DNA of 64,000 nt from Planctomycetota bacterium. Its GTDB lineage: Bacteria; Planctomycetota; UBA1135. The notes beneath the pieces were generated by a model, which saw only the letters and a program-made list of their open reading frames with translations, was not told where the DNA came from and did not search any database. This document shows, piece after piece, positions 15,362-23,934 of the stretch (position 1 is its first letter; every line of letters starts with the position of its first letter). The position numbers and the translations under genes are program-made. Location of the stretch: NCBI GenBank assembly GCA_027623295.1, contig JAQBXR010000008.1, positions 53,614-117,613 on the forward strand. The letters run 5' to 3'.

Positions 15362-17775
15362 GCCATTTCCCAACCCCCGTCGAGAGCGGTTGCGCGGTAC
15401 TCTTCGCCCGTGAAGGAATCGACCTGGATGGCATCGTTACGCAACTCTTCTGCGCGGTCGACGATATCGATCTCTTCTTGGGTGATTAGCCCACCAGCCA
15501 ACGCTTCCTGAAGCAGGGTCATTGGATTTTGACGTGGCAGCTTCTTCGCACCAATGGCTTGCTTCACCTTTGCGAGCACCTCATCGGCGGCTACACAGGC
15601 GAGGAAAGCTTGCTCTAAACGTCCCATGGCTTCTTCTGCCTCCTTCGGCAGGTAAAGGCCATTGGTTAAACGATCACGCAGTTCCCCGGGGGTTTGCATG
15701 ATGCGCGCAATACGCTGGCCGTCGACATCGCGGGGCCCCGATCCAATCGGGTTCATGCGATTCCAAAAAGCTAATGGACCACGGAATAACCACCCGAGGC
15801 CGGGAACATCGAAGTTGCGATAGATGCCATCAAAGGCCTTCTGCATTTCAGCGAATGCGTAATCCATCGACCAGCGGTAAAGGGCGTAATCCTCCTTGGT
15901 GCGCCCTTCCTCCTGATAGCGGCGCATGGTGGCCGAAGCGAGATACATCCAGGAGAAGACATCGCTGAAGCGACCGGTAAGGATTTCTTTGCGCTTCAAG
16001 TCTCCACCCAAGCTGCCCATGGCAACGTCGGCCAAAATCCCGAAACGTGCCGATGCCCACGCGACCTTTTGAAAATCACGCCGCATGATGCCTTCGACCG
16101 GAACTGATTCGGCGAGACCGCGGGTTAAGGAAAGCACCATAGAACGCGAAAGGTTGCGCACCACATGCCCGATGTGACCAAAGAAGGCGTAATCGAAGCC
16201 CTTGACATCGCCCTTCTCTAAGGCTGAGATTTCATTCTCTGCAAACGGATGGCAGCGGATGGCACCTTGGCCGAAGATCATGAGGGTACGAGTCAAGATG
16301 TTCGCGCCTTCCACGGTGATGGAAATTGGCGCGGCGAAATAAGCGTGAGCCAGCAAGTTCCGCGGGCCACGAGAAATGCCTGCACCACCGCAGATGTCCA
16401 TGGCATCGTTGACGCACTTACGCATGGTTTCGGTGAACTGGTACTTTGCAATCGCCGAGGCCACTGCAGGTTTTGCTCCCCCATCTAATCCACCGCAAGT
16501 AAAGCGACGTGCCGCTTCAAGGATGTAAGACATGCCGCCCAAGCGCGCCATGGGCTCTTCGATGCCCTCGAACTTGCCAATCGACATTCCAAACTGCTTA
16601 CGCACCACGGTGTAAGCGCCGGTAACCCGTGCCGCCATCTGACTTCCTGCGGTGGCCTGCGCGGGCAACATGATGCCGCGCCCAGCAGCCAACTGTTCCA
16701 TAAGCATGCGCCATCCTTGGCCCACCCGTTCCGGACCACCTACCAGCGCATCCATGCCAATCACTACATTCTCGCCCGAGAACGGACAGTTAAAGAATGG
16801 CACGTTAAGCGGATCATGCTGACGTCCAAGCTCCAAGCCGGGAGTGTCCGCAGGCACTAAAGCACAACAGATGCCCAACTCGACTCCGCGTTTCAGCAAG
16901 TTTTCTGGGTCGAACAATTTGAACGCCACGCCCAAAATGGTCGAACGCGAAGCCAAGGTGATGTAACGTTTTTCTAGGTCCAGGCGAATCTTCAACTCGC
17001 CCTTTTCATCTTTATAGACTTCGCCGCGTGCGCGAATTCCGCCGGCATCGGAACCGGCATGAGGCTCGGTCAATGCAAAGCAGGGAACCTCTTTACCTGC
17101 AGCAAGACGCGGCAGTAAGCGATCCTTTTGTTCGTCGGTTCCATAATGGAGCAACAACTCTGCCGGCCCCAAGGAATTGGGAAGCATGGCGGTAATGCCC
17201 AGAGGAATCGAACGCGAGCTAAGCTTTTTAATGACCGCACTCACTGCGGTCGGGGAGAACTCTAAACCACCGTACTTCTTCGGAATGATCATGCCGAAGA
17301 AACCACTCTCCCTTAAGAAAGCCCACACCTGAGGCGCCAAATCACGCTTCTGAAAGACCATCCAATCATCGGTCAGGCGGCAAACTTCTTCACATGGTCC
17401 GTTTAAGAAAGCTAGTTCCTCTTCGTTCAAATCGGGGTAGCTTTCGCGGAGCAAACGCGCAAAATCTGGCTTGCCGCTAAACAATTCACCTTCAAACCAA
17501 ACCGTTCCTGCGTCCAATGCTTCCCGTTCGGTTTTTGAAATCACCGGCAACATGCCAGCCTTTTTTAGCCAGCGCATGACGGGAGTACTTACCAAACGCA
17601 AGCGGACCGCAGGCCAATTGAAAATCAGCGCTGGAATGGCCAGCAGCAGCAGCAACCACGTGGGCGTGCCCCAACAGAAAAGGAATATGGCACACCAAAT
17701 CGTCCAACCCCACAGTGGCACGGCAAAGAAACCAAGCGCAATGAAGCCAACGACCAAAAGTAAGAGTGAGATCAT
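15358..17775 (-). CDS. fadE: Membrane-associated acyl-CoA dehydrogenase, FadE type
   Basis: 805 residues, about the length of E. coli FadE. Two or three N-terminal TM helices (residues 3-50) precede the acyl-CoA dehydrogenase core with CFALTEPHAGSDAGG (FAD/substrate loop), GITAMLPNSLGPAELL and the flavin-domain stretch MDICGGAGISRGPRN. A C-terminal helical extension is typical of the FadE branch. It performs the first oxidation step of fatty acid beta-oxidation, acyl-CoA to trans-2-enoyl-CoA. It is coupled by ATGA overlaps upstream to the TetR gene and downstream to the YheT hydrolase, so all three are co-regulated. Confidence 0.95.
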   Translation of the reverse strand: MISLLLLVVGFIALGFFAVPLWGWTIWCAIFLFCWGTPTWLLLLLAIPALIFNWPAVRLRLVSTPVMRWLKKAGMLPVISKTEREALDAGTVWFEGELFSGKPDFARLLRESYPDLNEEELAFLNGPCEEVCRLTDDWMVFQKRDLAPQVWAFLRESGFFGMIIPKKYGGLEFSPTAVSAVIKKLSSRSIPLGITAMLPNSLGPAELLLHYGTDEQKDRLLPRLAAGKEVPCFALTEPHAGSDAGGIRARGEVYKDEKGELKIRLDLEKRYITLASRSTILGVAFKLFDPENLLKRGVELGICCALVPADTPGLELGRQHDPLNVPFFNCPFSGENVVIGMDALVGGPERVGQGWRMLMEQLAAGRGIMLPAQATAGSQMAARVTGAYTVVRKQFGMSIGKFEGIEEPMARLGGMSYILEAARRFTCGGLDGGAKPAVASAIAKYQFTETMRKCVNDAMDICGGAGISRGPRNLLAHAYFAAPISITVEGANILTRTLMIFGQGAIRCHPFAENEISALEKGDVKGFDYAFFGHIGHVVRNLSRSMVLSLTRGLAESVPVEGIMRRDFQKVAWASARFGILADVAMGSLGGDLKRKEILTGRFSDVFSWMYLASATMRRYQEEGRTKEDYALYRWSMDYAFAEMQKAFDGIYRNFDVPGLGWLFRGPLAFWNRMNPIGSGPRDVDGQRIARIMQTPGELRDRLTNGLYLPKEAEEAMGRLEQAFLACVAADEVLAKVKQAIGAKKLPRQNPMTLLQEALAGGLITQEEIDIVDRAEELRNDAIQVDSFTGEEYRATALDGGWEMA

Positions 17776-18359
17776 GGATTATGGGGCTGGAGCATTTGCA
17801 CAGAGTGCTCAACGACCTGCTCAACGAAGGCCGGGGTCGAAAGGCTAACGTCCACCCGTTTTGCAAGGTGGAGTGAAATCGCACCGTGGAGCAAACTCCA
17901 AACCACAGTGGCACTAAGGATGGGGTCGAAATTGGGGTCGCCGCGACGAAAGGCAGCGATGGCATCGGCAAAAATCTGTAGATTGCGCCTTGCCCTGCGG
18001 TACTTATCGGTCGGATAGCGCATCATCTGCTCAGGGTGGAGCAGGAACATAATTTCGTAAAACTCAGGGTTCTCGAGGCCAAATTCCAAATATCCACGGC
18101 AAAGGCGACGGAAGCGGTCCTCCGGGTCCGGGAACAAAGACACCACCGTTTCAAGCTGCTCGTGAAGCCTGGTCATGCCCTCCTCGACAAGCGAGTGAAA
18201 GAGCGAGTCTTTACTGTCGAAATAGAGGTAAATGCTTGTAGGCGTGCAACCTACAGCATTTGCAATCTTGCGCATGGAGGCCTGTGCATACCCCTCAGCC
18301 AGCAGCAAACTGCGGGCTTGTTCAAGGATTTGTCGTCGTAGGTCGCCGTTTCGAGCCAT
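17772..18359 (-). CDS. TetR-family repressor of the fatty-acid degradation genes
   Basis: 195 residues from the ATG at 18359 (an upstream TTG at 18383 would add 8 residues). The N-terminal helix-turn-helix is typical: RRQILEQARSLLLAEGYAQASMRKIANAVGCTPTSIYLYFDSKDSLF, spanning about residues 8-55. The C-terminal half is the variable ligand-binding dimer domain. Its stop overlaps the FadE start (ATGA). It is divergent from the thiolase gene, and the gap holds two overlapping palindromes that make a likely operator. By analogy with FadR/PsrA-type TetR proteins the inducer may be an acyl-CoA; this is inference from context. Confidence 0.92.
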   Translation of the reverse strand: MARNGDLRRQILEQARSLLLAEGYAQASMRKIANAVGCTPTSIYLYFDSKDSLFHSLVEEGMTRLHEQLETVVSLFPDPEDRFRRLCRGYLEFGLENPEFYEIMFLLHPEQMMRYPTDKYRRARRNLQIFADAIAAFRRGDPNFDPILSATVVWSLLHGAISLHLAKRVDVSLSTPAFVEQVVEHSVQMLQPHNP

Positions 18360-18384
18360 TGGATTTGGTAGTGGATTCTCCAAG

Positions 18385-18414
18385 CTTTACACTGTAAAGT
18401 TAACATCGTTAACT
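18385..18414. promoter_or_regulatory. Double palindromic operator between tetR-fadE and thiolase-fadJ
   Basis: Two perfect inverted repeats overlap by two bases: CTTTACA-C-TGTAAAG (18385-18399) and AGTTAAC-ATC-GTTAACT (18398-18414). They fill the 69-nt gap between the divergent TetR and thiolase genes. TetR dimers bind such repeats, so this site probably governs both directions. The overlapping AT-rich palindromes would also cover any promoter here. Confidence 0.75.
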
Positions 18415-18428
18415 GAAAATTCAAGAAG

Positions 18429-19751
18429 ATGCTCTCATACTTTGCTTCCGATGGAAATCCGCGCATAGTCCTGGCCGCGGGGCTGCGCTCACCTATGGCC
18501 AAGGCCGGGGGTGCTTTTGCGCAGGAAGATGTGGGTCACCTCGGTGCCCTCATCGCGCGCGAACTCTTGATTCGCGCCAATCTCGACCCCGCGGAACTCG
18601 ATGAGGTCATAACCGGGTGCGTTGGCCCTCCCTTCGACCAGGCCAATGTTTCGCGCGTGATTGCGCTTCGTGCTGGCATTCCAGAATCCGTTCCTGGACG
18701 CACGGTGGCGCGTAACTGTGCAAGCGGCATCGAGGCGGTGACGTCGGCAGCGACCAACATCCTGGCGGGCGTGGGCGACACCTACCTCTGCCTCGGTGTA
18801 GAGGTCATGAGTTCTTATCCACTCATCTTTGGCGAGAAAATGACCAAGCTTTTTGCCGACTTGATGAAAGCTCGCAGCGCCGGCCAGAAGCTGAAGACGA
18901 TGGCGCGCTTCCGCCCCTCCTTCCTAAAGCCACGGATTGCACTTCTGGAAGGTCTGACTGACCCTGTCACTGGCATGATCATGGGCAAGACCGCGGAACT
19001 CGTAGCGCGCGATTTTGGCCTAACTCGCGAAGAATGCGACACCTATGCACTGCAGTCCCATCGTCGGGCACGGGATGCCCGCGAGCGAGGACGCTTTGAT
19101 CGCGAAATCCTCCCCGTCATGCCGCTCGGCGCACGCAAAGGCGCCTCCTCCATGCGCGCCGACGATGGCATCCGTGATGAACTGGACATGAAAGGTCTGG
19201 CCAAGCTGAAACCCTACTTTGAAAAACCCGATGGCATCGTCACCGTCGGCAATGCTTGTGGCATTACCGATGCCGCCGCAGGCCTCATTCTCACCACCGA
19301 AAACCGCGCAAAGGAACTTGGCCTCAAACCGATGGCCGCCATCCGCAGTTTTGCTTGGGCGGGATTAGATCCGAAACGCATGGGACTAGGTCCTGTCTTC
19401 TCCAGCGCACTCGCGCTCGACGCCGCCGGCGCAAGCCTCGCGGATATGGGAGTCATCGAACTCAACGAAGCTTTTGCCGCGCAGGTGCTCGGCTGCAACA
19501 AAGCTTTCGCCTCGGATGCTTACTCCAAGGAACACTTAAACCGTGACCAAGCGCTCGGTGAAGTGGATCCCGCAATACTCAACATCAATGGCGGCGCAAT
19601 CGCCCTTGGTCACCCCGTTGGCATGACCGGAACTCGGTTGCTGCTTACCCTTGCCCACGAGCTCCAAGCCTCCGATAAGGAACTTGGTCTGGCCACGCTA
19701 TGTATCGGCGGCGGTCAAGGTGGTGCTGTTGTCCTCGAACGCCTCGCCTAA
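18429..19751 (+). CDS. fadI: 3-ketoacyl-CoA thiolase, FadI type
   Basis: 440 residues with all thiolase signatures: the acyl-accepting Cys in VARNCASGIEAV (about residue 97), HLGALIARELL near the N-terminus, GHPVGMTG with the catalytic His and the late CIGGGQGGA with the second Cys. The length and the inserted LFADLMKARS region fit the FadI branch. It cleaves 3-ketoacyl-CoA into acetyl-CoA and a shortened acyl-CoA. Eight bases separate it from the FadJ-like gene, giving an alpha/beta pair of the trifunctional type in reversed order (thiolase first). Confidence 0.93.
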   Translation: MLSYFASDGNPRIVLAAGLRSPMAKAGGAFAQEDVGHLGALIARELLIRANLDPAELDEVITGCVGPPFDQANVSRVIALRAGIPESVPGRTVARNCASGIEAVTSAATNILAGVGDTYLCLGVEVMSSYPLIFGEKMTKLFADLMKARSAGQKLKTMARFRPSFLKPRIALLEGLTDPVTGMIMGKTAELVARDFGLTREECDTYALQSHRRARDARERGRFDREILPVMPLGARKGASSMRADDGIRDELDMKGLAKLKPYFEKPDGIVTVGNACGITDAAAGLILTTENRAKELGLKPMAAIRSFAWAGLDPKRMGLGPVFSSALALDAAGASLADMGVIELNEAFAAQVLGCNKAFASDAYSKEHLNRDQALGEVDPAILNINGGAIALGHPVGMTGTRLLLTLAHELQASDKELGLATLCIGGGQGGAVVLERLA

Positions 19752-19758
19752 TCGAACG

Positions 19759-21945
19759 ATGGAAATGAAAGGCTTCCCAATTCCAGAGAACTGTCCTGAA
19801 CCTGGCGCGTGCATTCGCGTCGAACGTCCGGAACCCGGCCTTGCCGTAGTGATTCTCGATCCACCGCACCGCAGTCTTGCGGTGCTCGATGCCCCTTTGC
19901 TCACGGACTTAGACAAGGTCGTGCAGGAACTCCAGGGGGAACGTGATTTGCGCGGCATCGTTTTCGCTGGCCGCGAACCTCTGCAGTTCGCAGCCGGTGC
20001 CGACGTCGACGGCATTTCGAAAATCACCGACCGCGAAGATGCACTGAGCATCGTGCGCTTCGTGCACGGAATTTTCAATCGCATTGAAAGCCTAAAAGCG
20101 ACCACCGTTGCAGCCGTCGGCGGCGCGTGTCCGGGCGGCGCCTTTGAGCTCTCGCTTGCCTGCAATTACATCATTGCCGCGGATGACCCCAAGACCCGGA
20201 TTGGGCTTCCCGAAACCCAACTCGGCATTATTCCTGGCTGGGGAGGCTCACACCGACTCCCGAAACGCATCGGCGCCCCTGGTGCACTCGACGCCATTCT
20301 CAGCGGCCGCCTTTACCCAGCGCGCACTGCGTGGAAGCGTGGCATGGTAGACCGCCTGACTTATCCGCAGCGCCTGCGGGAGCAAGCCATCGAGATTGCC
20401 ATGGGACGCCTACCTGTGAAAAAGAAAAGGCGTGGCATGGCTCGCTGGATGGTGGACCGTAACCCCATCGCCGGCGCCATCATCGGTAACAAGGTGCGTA
20501 AGCAAGTCGAATCCAAAACGCGTGGCTTCTACCCCGCACCGATTGTGGCCATGAACTTGGTACTAGAATCTTTCAGCGCCAGCCGGGACCAAATGGTGGA
20601 GCGCGAAGCCAAGGCAGTAGCCGACCTATCCGTCGGTCCAGTGTGTAAAAGCTTAGTGAGCATTTTCTTCGCATCGGAGGCCGCTAAAAAGTACGCACGT
20701 GGCACCAAGGAGTTCCGTCCGCGCAAGATGAAAAGCGGCGGCGTTATTGGTGGTGGCACCATGGGTGCTGCGATTGCTGGATCCATGGCTGAAAAAGGCA
20801 TGGACATGCGTCTCATTGACCTTTCCCGCGATGCTCTCGACGTGGCGCTTCTTGACCACGCGGCCTACATCGGCAAAAAGAAAAAGCAGCGTCGCTTGCA
20901 GCCGCATTTAGCCGATGCCGCGATTGACCGTCTCACCACATCGGAAAAATTGGATGGGTTGGAGCACGCTGACATTGTCCTGGAAGCGGTTGCTGAAAAG
21001 ATGGCGGTGAAGAAAGCGGTTTTGGGAGAACTCGCGCGCAAGGTGCCATCGAACTGTTTATTGGCGACCAACACTAGCTCGCTTTCGGTCACAGAAATGG
21101 CCCGTGACATTCCGAACCCAGAGCGCGTGGTCGGCATGCACTTTTTCAACCCAGTGCGCAAAATGCCGTTAGTCGAAGTAGTGAAAGGTGAGCAAACCAG
21201 CGAAGAGGCCGCCATAGAAATCGCAGCGCTTGCCGCACGTATGGGCAAAACTCCGGTGGTGGTGAAGGACGTCGCCGGCTTCTTGGTGAACCGCTTACTC
21301 GGCCCCTACCTAGACGAGGCCATCCGCCTATTCCTCGCTGGCGTTGAGGCCGAGCGCCTCGATCGAGTCATGTTGGACTTCGGCATGCCCATGGGACCTC
21401 TTCGCTTGCTCGATGAAGTCGGCCTGGACATTGCAACTCACGCAGCCCAATCCCTTAGCGAGGCTTACGGGGAACGCATGCTGCCGAGTGCTGGCATCCA
21501 AGCGCTGATGACCGACAAGCGCCTTGGCGCGAAAACCGGGTGGGGCTTTTACCGCCATCCGAAAGGGCGCAAGAATAAGCCCGAACTCTCTTCTGACCTT
21601 GCCTCCTACCAGCAGGAAGATTCCGCCCGCTCCATGAGTGACGATGCCATCGTCGATCGCCTCATTCTGAGCATGGTCAACGAAGCTGCGCGCTGCATGG
21701 ATGAAAATGTCACGGCTACGGCAGCCGATCTCGATCTTGCCACGGTCTTCGGCATGGGATTCGCGCCTTTCCGCGGCGGACTCCTGCATTACGCCGAAGC
21801 CGAAGGATGGGATTCCATTGTGAAGCGTTTAGAAGCCATTGCGGCTTCGCCCGATGTTCTGGGTCGTCCCGGCGGTGGAGCTAAATTCAGCCCATGCGCT
21901 TGGTTACGTTCCATGGCTAAAGGCAACAAGAAGTTGTTTGCATAA
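19759..21945 (+). CDS. fadJ: Bifunctional enoyl-CoA hydratase/3-hydroxyacyl-CoA dehydrogenase, FadJ type
   Basis: 728 residues from the ATG at 19759 (a frame open further upstream overlaps the thiolase). N-terminal crotonase domain: GIVFAG, AAGADVDGI, oxyanion GACPGGAFELSLAC and catalytic Glu in GLPETQLGIIPGWGG. The NAD-binding dehydrogenase domain begins near residue 330 with GGGTMGAAIAGSMAEKG; MHFFNPVRKMPLVEVV holds the catalytic His. Two C-terminal dehydrogenase domains follow. It performs the hydration and second oxidation of beta-oxidation; with FadE, the thiolase and the acyl-CoA ligase at 56268 the pathway is complete in this window. The dinucleotide site is G-G-G-T-M-G where G-A-G-T-M-G is usual. 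Confidence 0.94.
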   Translation: MEMKGFPIPENCPEPGACIRVERPEPGLAVVILDPPHRSLAVLDAPLLTDLDKVVQELQGERDLRGIVFAGREPLQFAAGADVDGISKITDREDALSIVRFVHGIFNRIESLKATTVAAVGGACPGGAFELSLACNYIIAADDPKTRIGLPETQLGIIPGWGGSHRLPKRIGAPGALDAILSGRLYPARTAWKRGMVDRLTYPQRLREQAIEIAMGRLPVKKKRRGMARWMVDRNPIAGAIIGNKVRKQVESKTRGFYPAPIVAMNLVLESFSASRDQMVEREAKAVADLSVGPVCKSLVSIFFASEAAKKYARGTKEFRPRKMKSGGVIGGGTMGAAIAGSMAEKGMDMRLIDLSRDALDVALLDHAAYIGKKKKQRRLQPHLADAAIDRLTTSEKLDGLEHADIVLEAVAEKMAVKKAVLGELARKVPSNCLLATNTSSLSVTEMARDIPNPERVVGMHFFNPVRKMPLVEVVKGEQTSEEAAIEIAALAARMGKTPVVVKDVAGFLVNRLLGPYLDEAIRLFLAGVEAERLDRVMLDFGMPMGPLRLLDEVGLDIATHAAQSLSEAYGERMLPSAGIQALMTDKRLGAKTGWGFYRHPKGRKNKPELSSDLASYQQEDSARSMSDDAIVDRLILSMVNEAARCMDENVTATAADLDLATVFGMGFAPFRGGLLHYAEAEGWDSIVKRLEAIAASPDVLGRPGGGAKFSPCAWLRSMAKGNKKLFA

Positions 21946-21960
21946 GCGCTGACCCGAATT

Positions 21961-22000
21961 AAAAAAAGTGACGACCGCGCCCCTAAAACGCCGTCGCCAC
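21961..22000 (-). terminator. Terminator-like hairpin downstream of the DUF6249 gene
   Basis: On the minus strand, an 8-position stem with one mismatch (GTGGCGAC / GTCGTCAC) is followed by seven T. It lies about 155 nt after the DUF6249 stop and just past the opposing fadJ stop. Apart from this, 21946-22154 holds nothing I can identify. Confidence 0.5.
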
Positions 22001-22154
22001 ACCCAAGCCAGGGGAATGTTCCTACAAAAGTTCGAAGACCCTAACCAACAAACTCTGTAACTCACCCTAGACGGAAGAATTCCTGCGTTTTATACGTGGC
22101 CTAGAGGCTCTCGGTTAGCGGGAAAATCGGAAAAACCGCTAAGGAAAAAAGAAA

Positions 22155-22538
22155 CTATTTGTCCTTTTTCTGTGCACCTGTGAAAAGGTCACTTAGGAAG
22201 AAGGCGATGCCTAGGAATAAAAGGATGGTGCCTACCACAACCATGCCATCTGCATCCTCACGGCTATAGCCTAGATTTCTGTTTACGAGCAAGGCTGCAC
22301 CAATGGCAAGCAGCACTAAACCTTTACGGAAACGCACTTTCCGTGCGGGAGGTGGCGTTAGAGCCGCTCCCTGGTTCCAAATTCGCATCACCTCTTCAGG
22401 CGAGTGTCCGGCTTCAAGGGCTTTTTCCATGACGCGTGCATTGCGTTCCTTCGACTTATTATCGAAGAAAAACCAGATAATGGGAATAGATAGACCGCCA
22501 ATAATGGCGACGAGCGCGATGATGATTCCTTCGTTCAT
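22155..22538 (-). CDS. DUF6249-like small membrane protein
   Basis: 127 residues: one TM helix at 5-25 (IIIALVAIIGGLSIPIIWFFF), a charged segment with GHSPEEVMRIWNQG, then two TM helices (VLLAIGAALLV; GMVVVGTILLFLGIAFFLS). This three-helix layout with a short acidic/His segment matches the family called DUF6249. Its function is not known. It is near, but not coupled to, a second ECF sigma locus and a 55-residue membrane protein, each with its own terminator. Confidence 0.7.
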   Translation of the reverse strand: MNEGIIIALVAIIGGLSIPIIWFFFDNKSKERNARVMEKALEAGHSPEEVMRIWNQGAALTPPPARKVRFRKGLVLLAIGAALLVNRNLGYSREDADGMVVVGTILLFLGIAFFLSDLFTGAQKKDK

Positions 22539-22587
22539 GATGCCCTTGTGACCGGTCTATAAGCGACCTGGTTGCAGGATTCGGCAT

Positions 22588-22629
22588 AAAAAAAAGCGAC
22601 GACCGGAACCCTAACCCTCGGTCGTCGCT
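22588..22629 (-). terminator. Rho-independent terminator of the 55-residue membrane protein gene
   Basis: A perfect 11-bp stem AGCGACGACCG/CGGTCGTCGCT is followed on the minus strand by eight T. It begins 42 nt after the stop of the small gene at 22671. Stem sequence resembles that of the terminator at 21961-22000. Confidence 0.85.
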
Positions 22630-22670
22630 CACCTCCCAGACGGCCGAGGCCATCGGGATTGTCCCCTTTC

Positions 22671-22838
22671 TTAATAGTTCTTTTTCGTGCTCAGGAAGTC
22701 CTGAGCGGCCATGAAGAGGCCGAAGAGGCCGACCAAAGAGAAGGAGAACACTAGCGCCAGAACTGGCGCCATGACCATTGGATCGGCGTCCTTAAGGAAC
22801 GGAAAGGCCAAGGTGACTGCGGTGTGGAGGAGAGACAT
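22671..22838 (-). CDS. 55-residue membrane protein
   Basis: An ATG at 22838 opens 55 codons ending in TAA. The protein begins MSLLHTAVTLAFPFLKD, has one strong TM helix near residues 22-45 (VMAPVLALVFSFSLVGLFGLF) and a basic C-terminus (STKKNY). There is no good Shine-Dalgarno. Support comes from the clear TM segment and from a strong terminator just downstream, which implies a transcript ending here. It is divergent from the ECF sigma gene at 22942. I do not recognise the family; it could be a small subunit or regulator of a membrane complex. Confidence 0.55.
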   Translation of the reverse strand: MSLLHTAVTLAFPFLKDADPMVMAPVLALVFSFSLVGLFGLFMAAQDFLSTKKNY

Positions 22839-22941
22839 GATTTCGTATTTGCTAGTGGCTTAGTTGCTGTTGCTTGCCACAGAGACTTACGTGCCAGGAG
22901 CAAAGTTGTAGGAGAAATTTTGCTGCAACCGAAAAGCTACT

Positions 22942-23514
22942 ATGGAGGTCGCAAGAAAGACGGTGGAAGACCAGCCCCAAAAACGAGTTGCGGATTTCCT
23001 CCCGCTCACACCTACGAACGCAAAACGTTTCGTGGAGGAGTTTTCTTCATCCATTACCGCACAAGCTATGCGTTTTCGCCTACATCAGGACCTCATACAA
23101 GATGTAGTACAGGAAACGCTGATTCGTGCACTACGTGGCCTGGAGGGGTTTAGAGGCGATTCCAAGCTAAGTACTTGGGTTTACCGCATTGCTTATCGAG
23201 AAAGTTTACGTGTCAAAGAACGGCATCAGCGCCACCAAGTAAAGGTGGCCTCTCTAGATACGACATTCGAACCCGTGTCTTCTTCACAAGAATCTCACAT
23301 GATTACTGGCCAAGAAGATGAAGTATTAAGAGTGCAACGATTCATGCAGCAACTTCCGGACAACCAAAGACTGGCTATGGGTTATCATTACATGGACGAA
23401 CTTGGCGTTTCTGAGATTGCCGAACTCATGGGCTCTACAGCGAACACCGTCAAGTCGTGGCTCAAGCGCGGCCGCGAAACTCTGCGCGAACTTTTAGGAC
23501 CCACCCCAGCATGA
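22942..23514 (+). CDS. ECF-type RNA polymerase sigma factor (second locus)
   Basis: 190 residues. Region 2: LIQDVVQETLIRALRGLEGF and DSKLSTWVYRIAYRESLR; region 4: LPDNQRLAMGYHYMDE, GVSEIAELMGSTANTVKSWLKRGRETL. The usual DAEDxxQE is D-L-I-Q-D-V-V-Q-E. It is coupled by ATGA overlap to a small two-TM protein, likely its membrane-bound regulator. It differs clearly from the factor at 9978 and lacks a sensor-like third gene. Targets unknown. Confidence 0.9.
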   Translation: MEVARKTVEDQPQKRVADFLPLTPTNAKRFVEEFSSSITAQAMRFRLHQDLIQDVVQETLIRALRGLEGFRGDSKLSTWVYRIAYRESLRVKERHQRHQVKVASLDTTFEPVSSSQESHMITGQEDEVLRVQRFMQQLPDNQRLAMGYHYMDELGVSEIAELMGSTANTVKSWLKRGRETLRELLGPTPA

Positions 23515-23882
23515 AAAACCTCGATGACATCCTTCGTGATCCACGCGCCCACCGCGCGGAGGTTTCGTGTGATCAGGTGAACGCTTGGGGCGAGGAAGTT
23601 CTAGATCGCTGGAATGCAGAGCAACTCAAATCTGCGGTTCAAGAGTCGCGCTCCTTTCGGGCCATCCTGACCGCGGTGCTGTTCTGGGGAAGCCTTACTG
23701 CAGGGGTCGTCATGCTCGGCAGCTTGTTGTGGGACCGCTTGGGAATCTCAATGGACCGCCTGCGCGAAATCCCAAACAGCCTTGGGATCGAAATGGCCGG
23801 GCACCCGTTATGGCTAGGCGCCATCGTGCTTTGCTTAGGCGTCTGGTTTACCCGACCACTGCGCGAAATGCTGCTCGACTAA
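23511..23882 (+). CDS. Small two-TM protein coupled to the ECF sigma factor, possible anti-sigma
   Basis: 123 residues starting at 23511, inside the sigma gene's stop (ATGA). A soluble N-terminal 45 residues ([21 protein letters not shown]) precede two TM helices (about 49-70, [21 protein letters not shown]; about 98-115, [14 protein letters not shown]). One Cys in the soluble part. No zinc anti-sigma motif (H-x3-C-x2-C) is present. The function is inferred only from overlap with the sigma gene. Confidence 0.55.
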   Translation: MKNLDDILRDPRAHRAEVSCDQVNAWGEEVLDRWNAEQLKSAVQESRSFRAILTAVLFWGSLTAGVVMLGSLLWDRLGISMDRLREIPNSLGIEMAGHPLWLGAIVLCLGVWFTRPLREMLLD

Positions 23883-23934
23883 GCCGCAGGAAGTCTCCGG
23901 TAAGGTGACAAAAGCGAGGCTAGAATCCTGCAGC

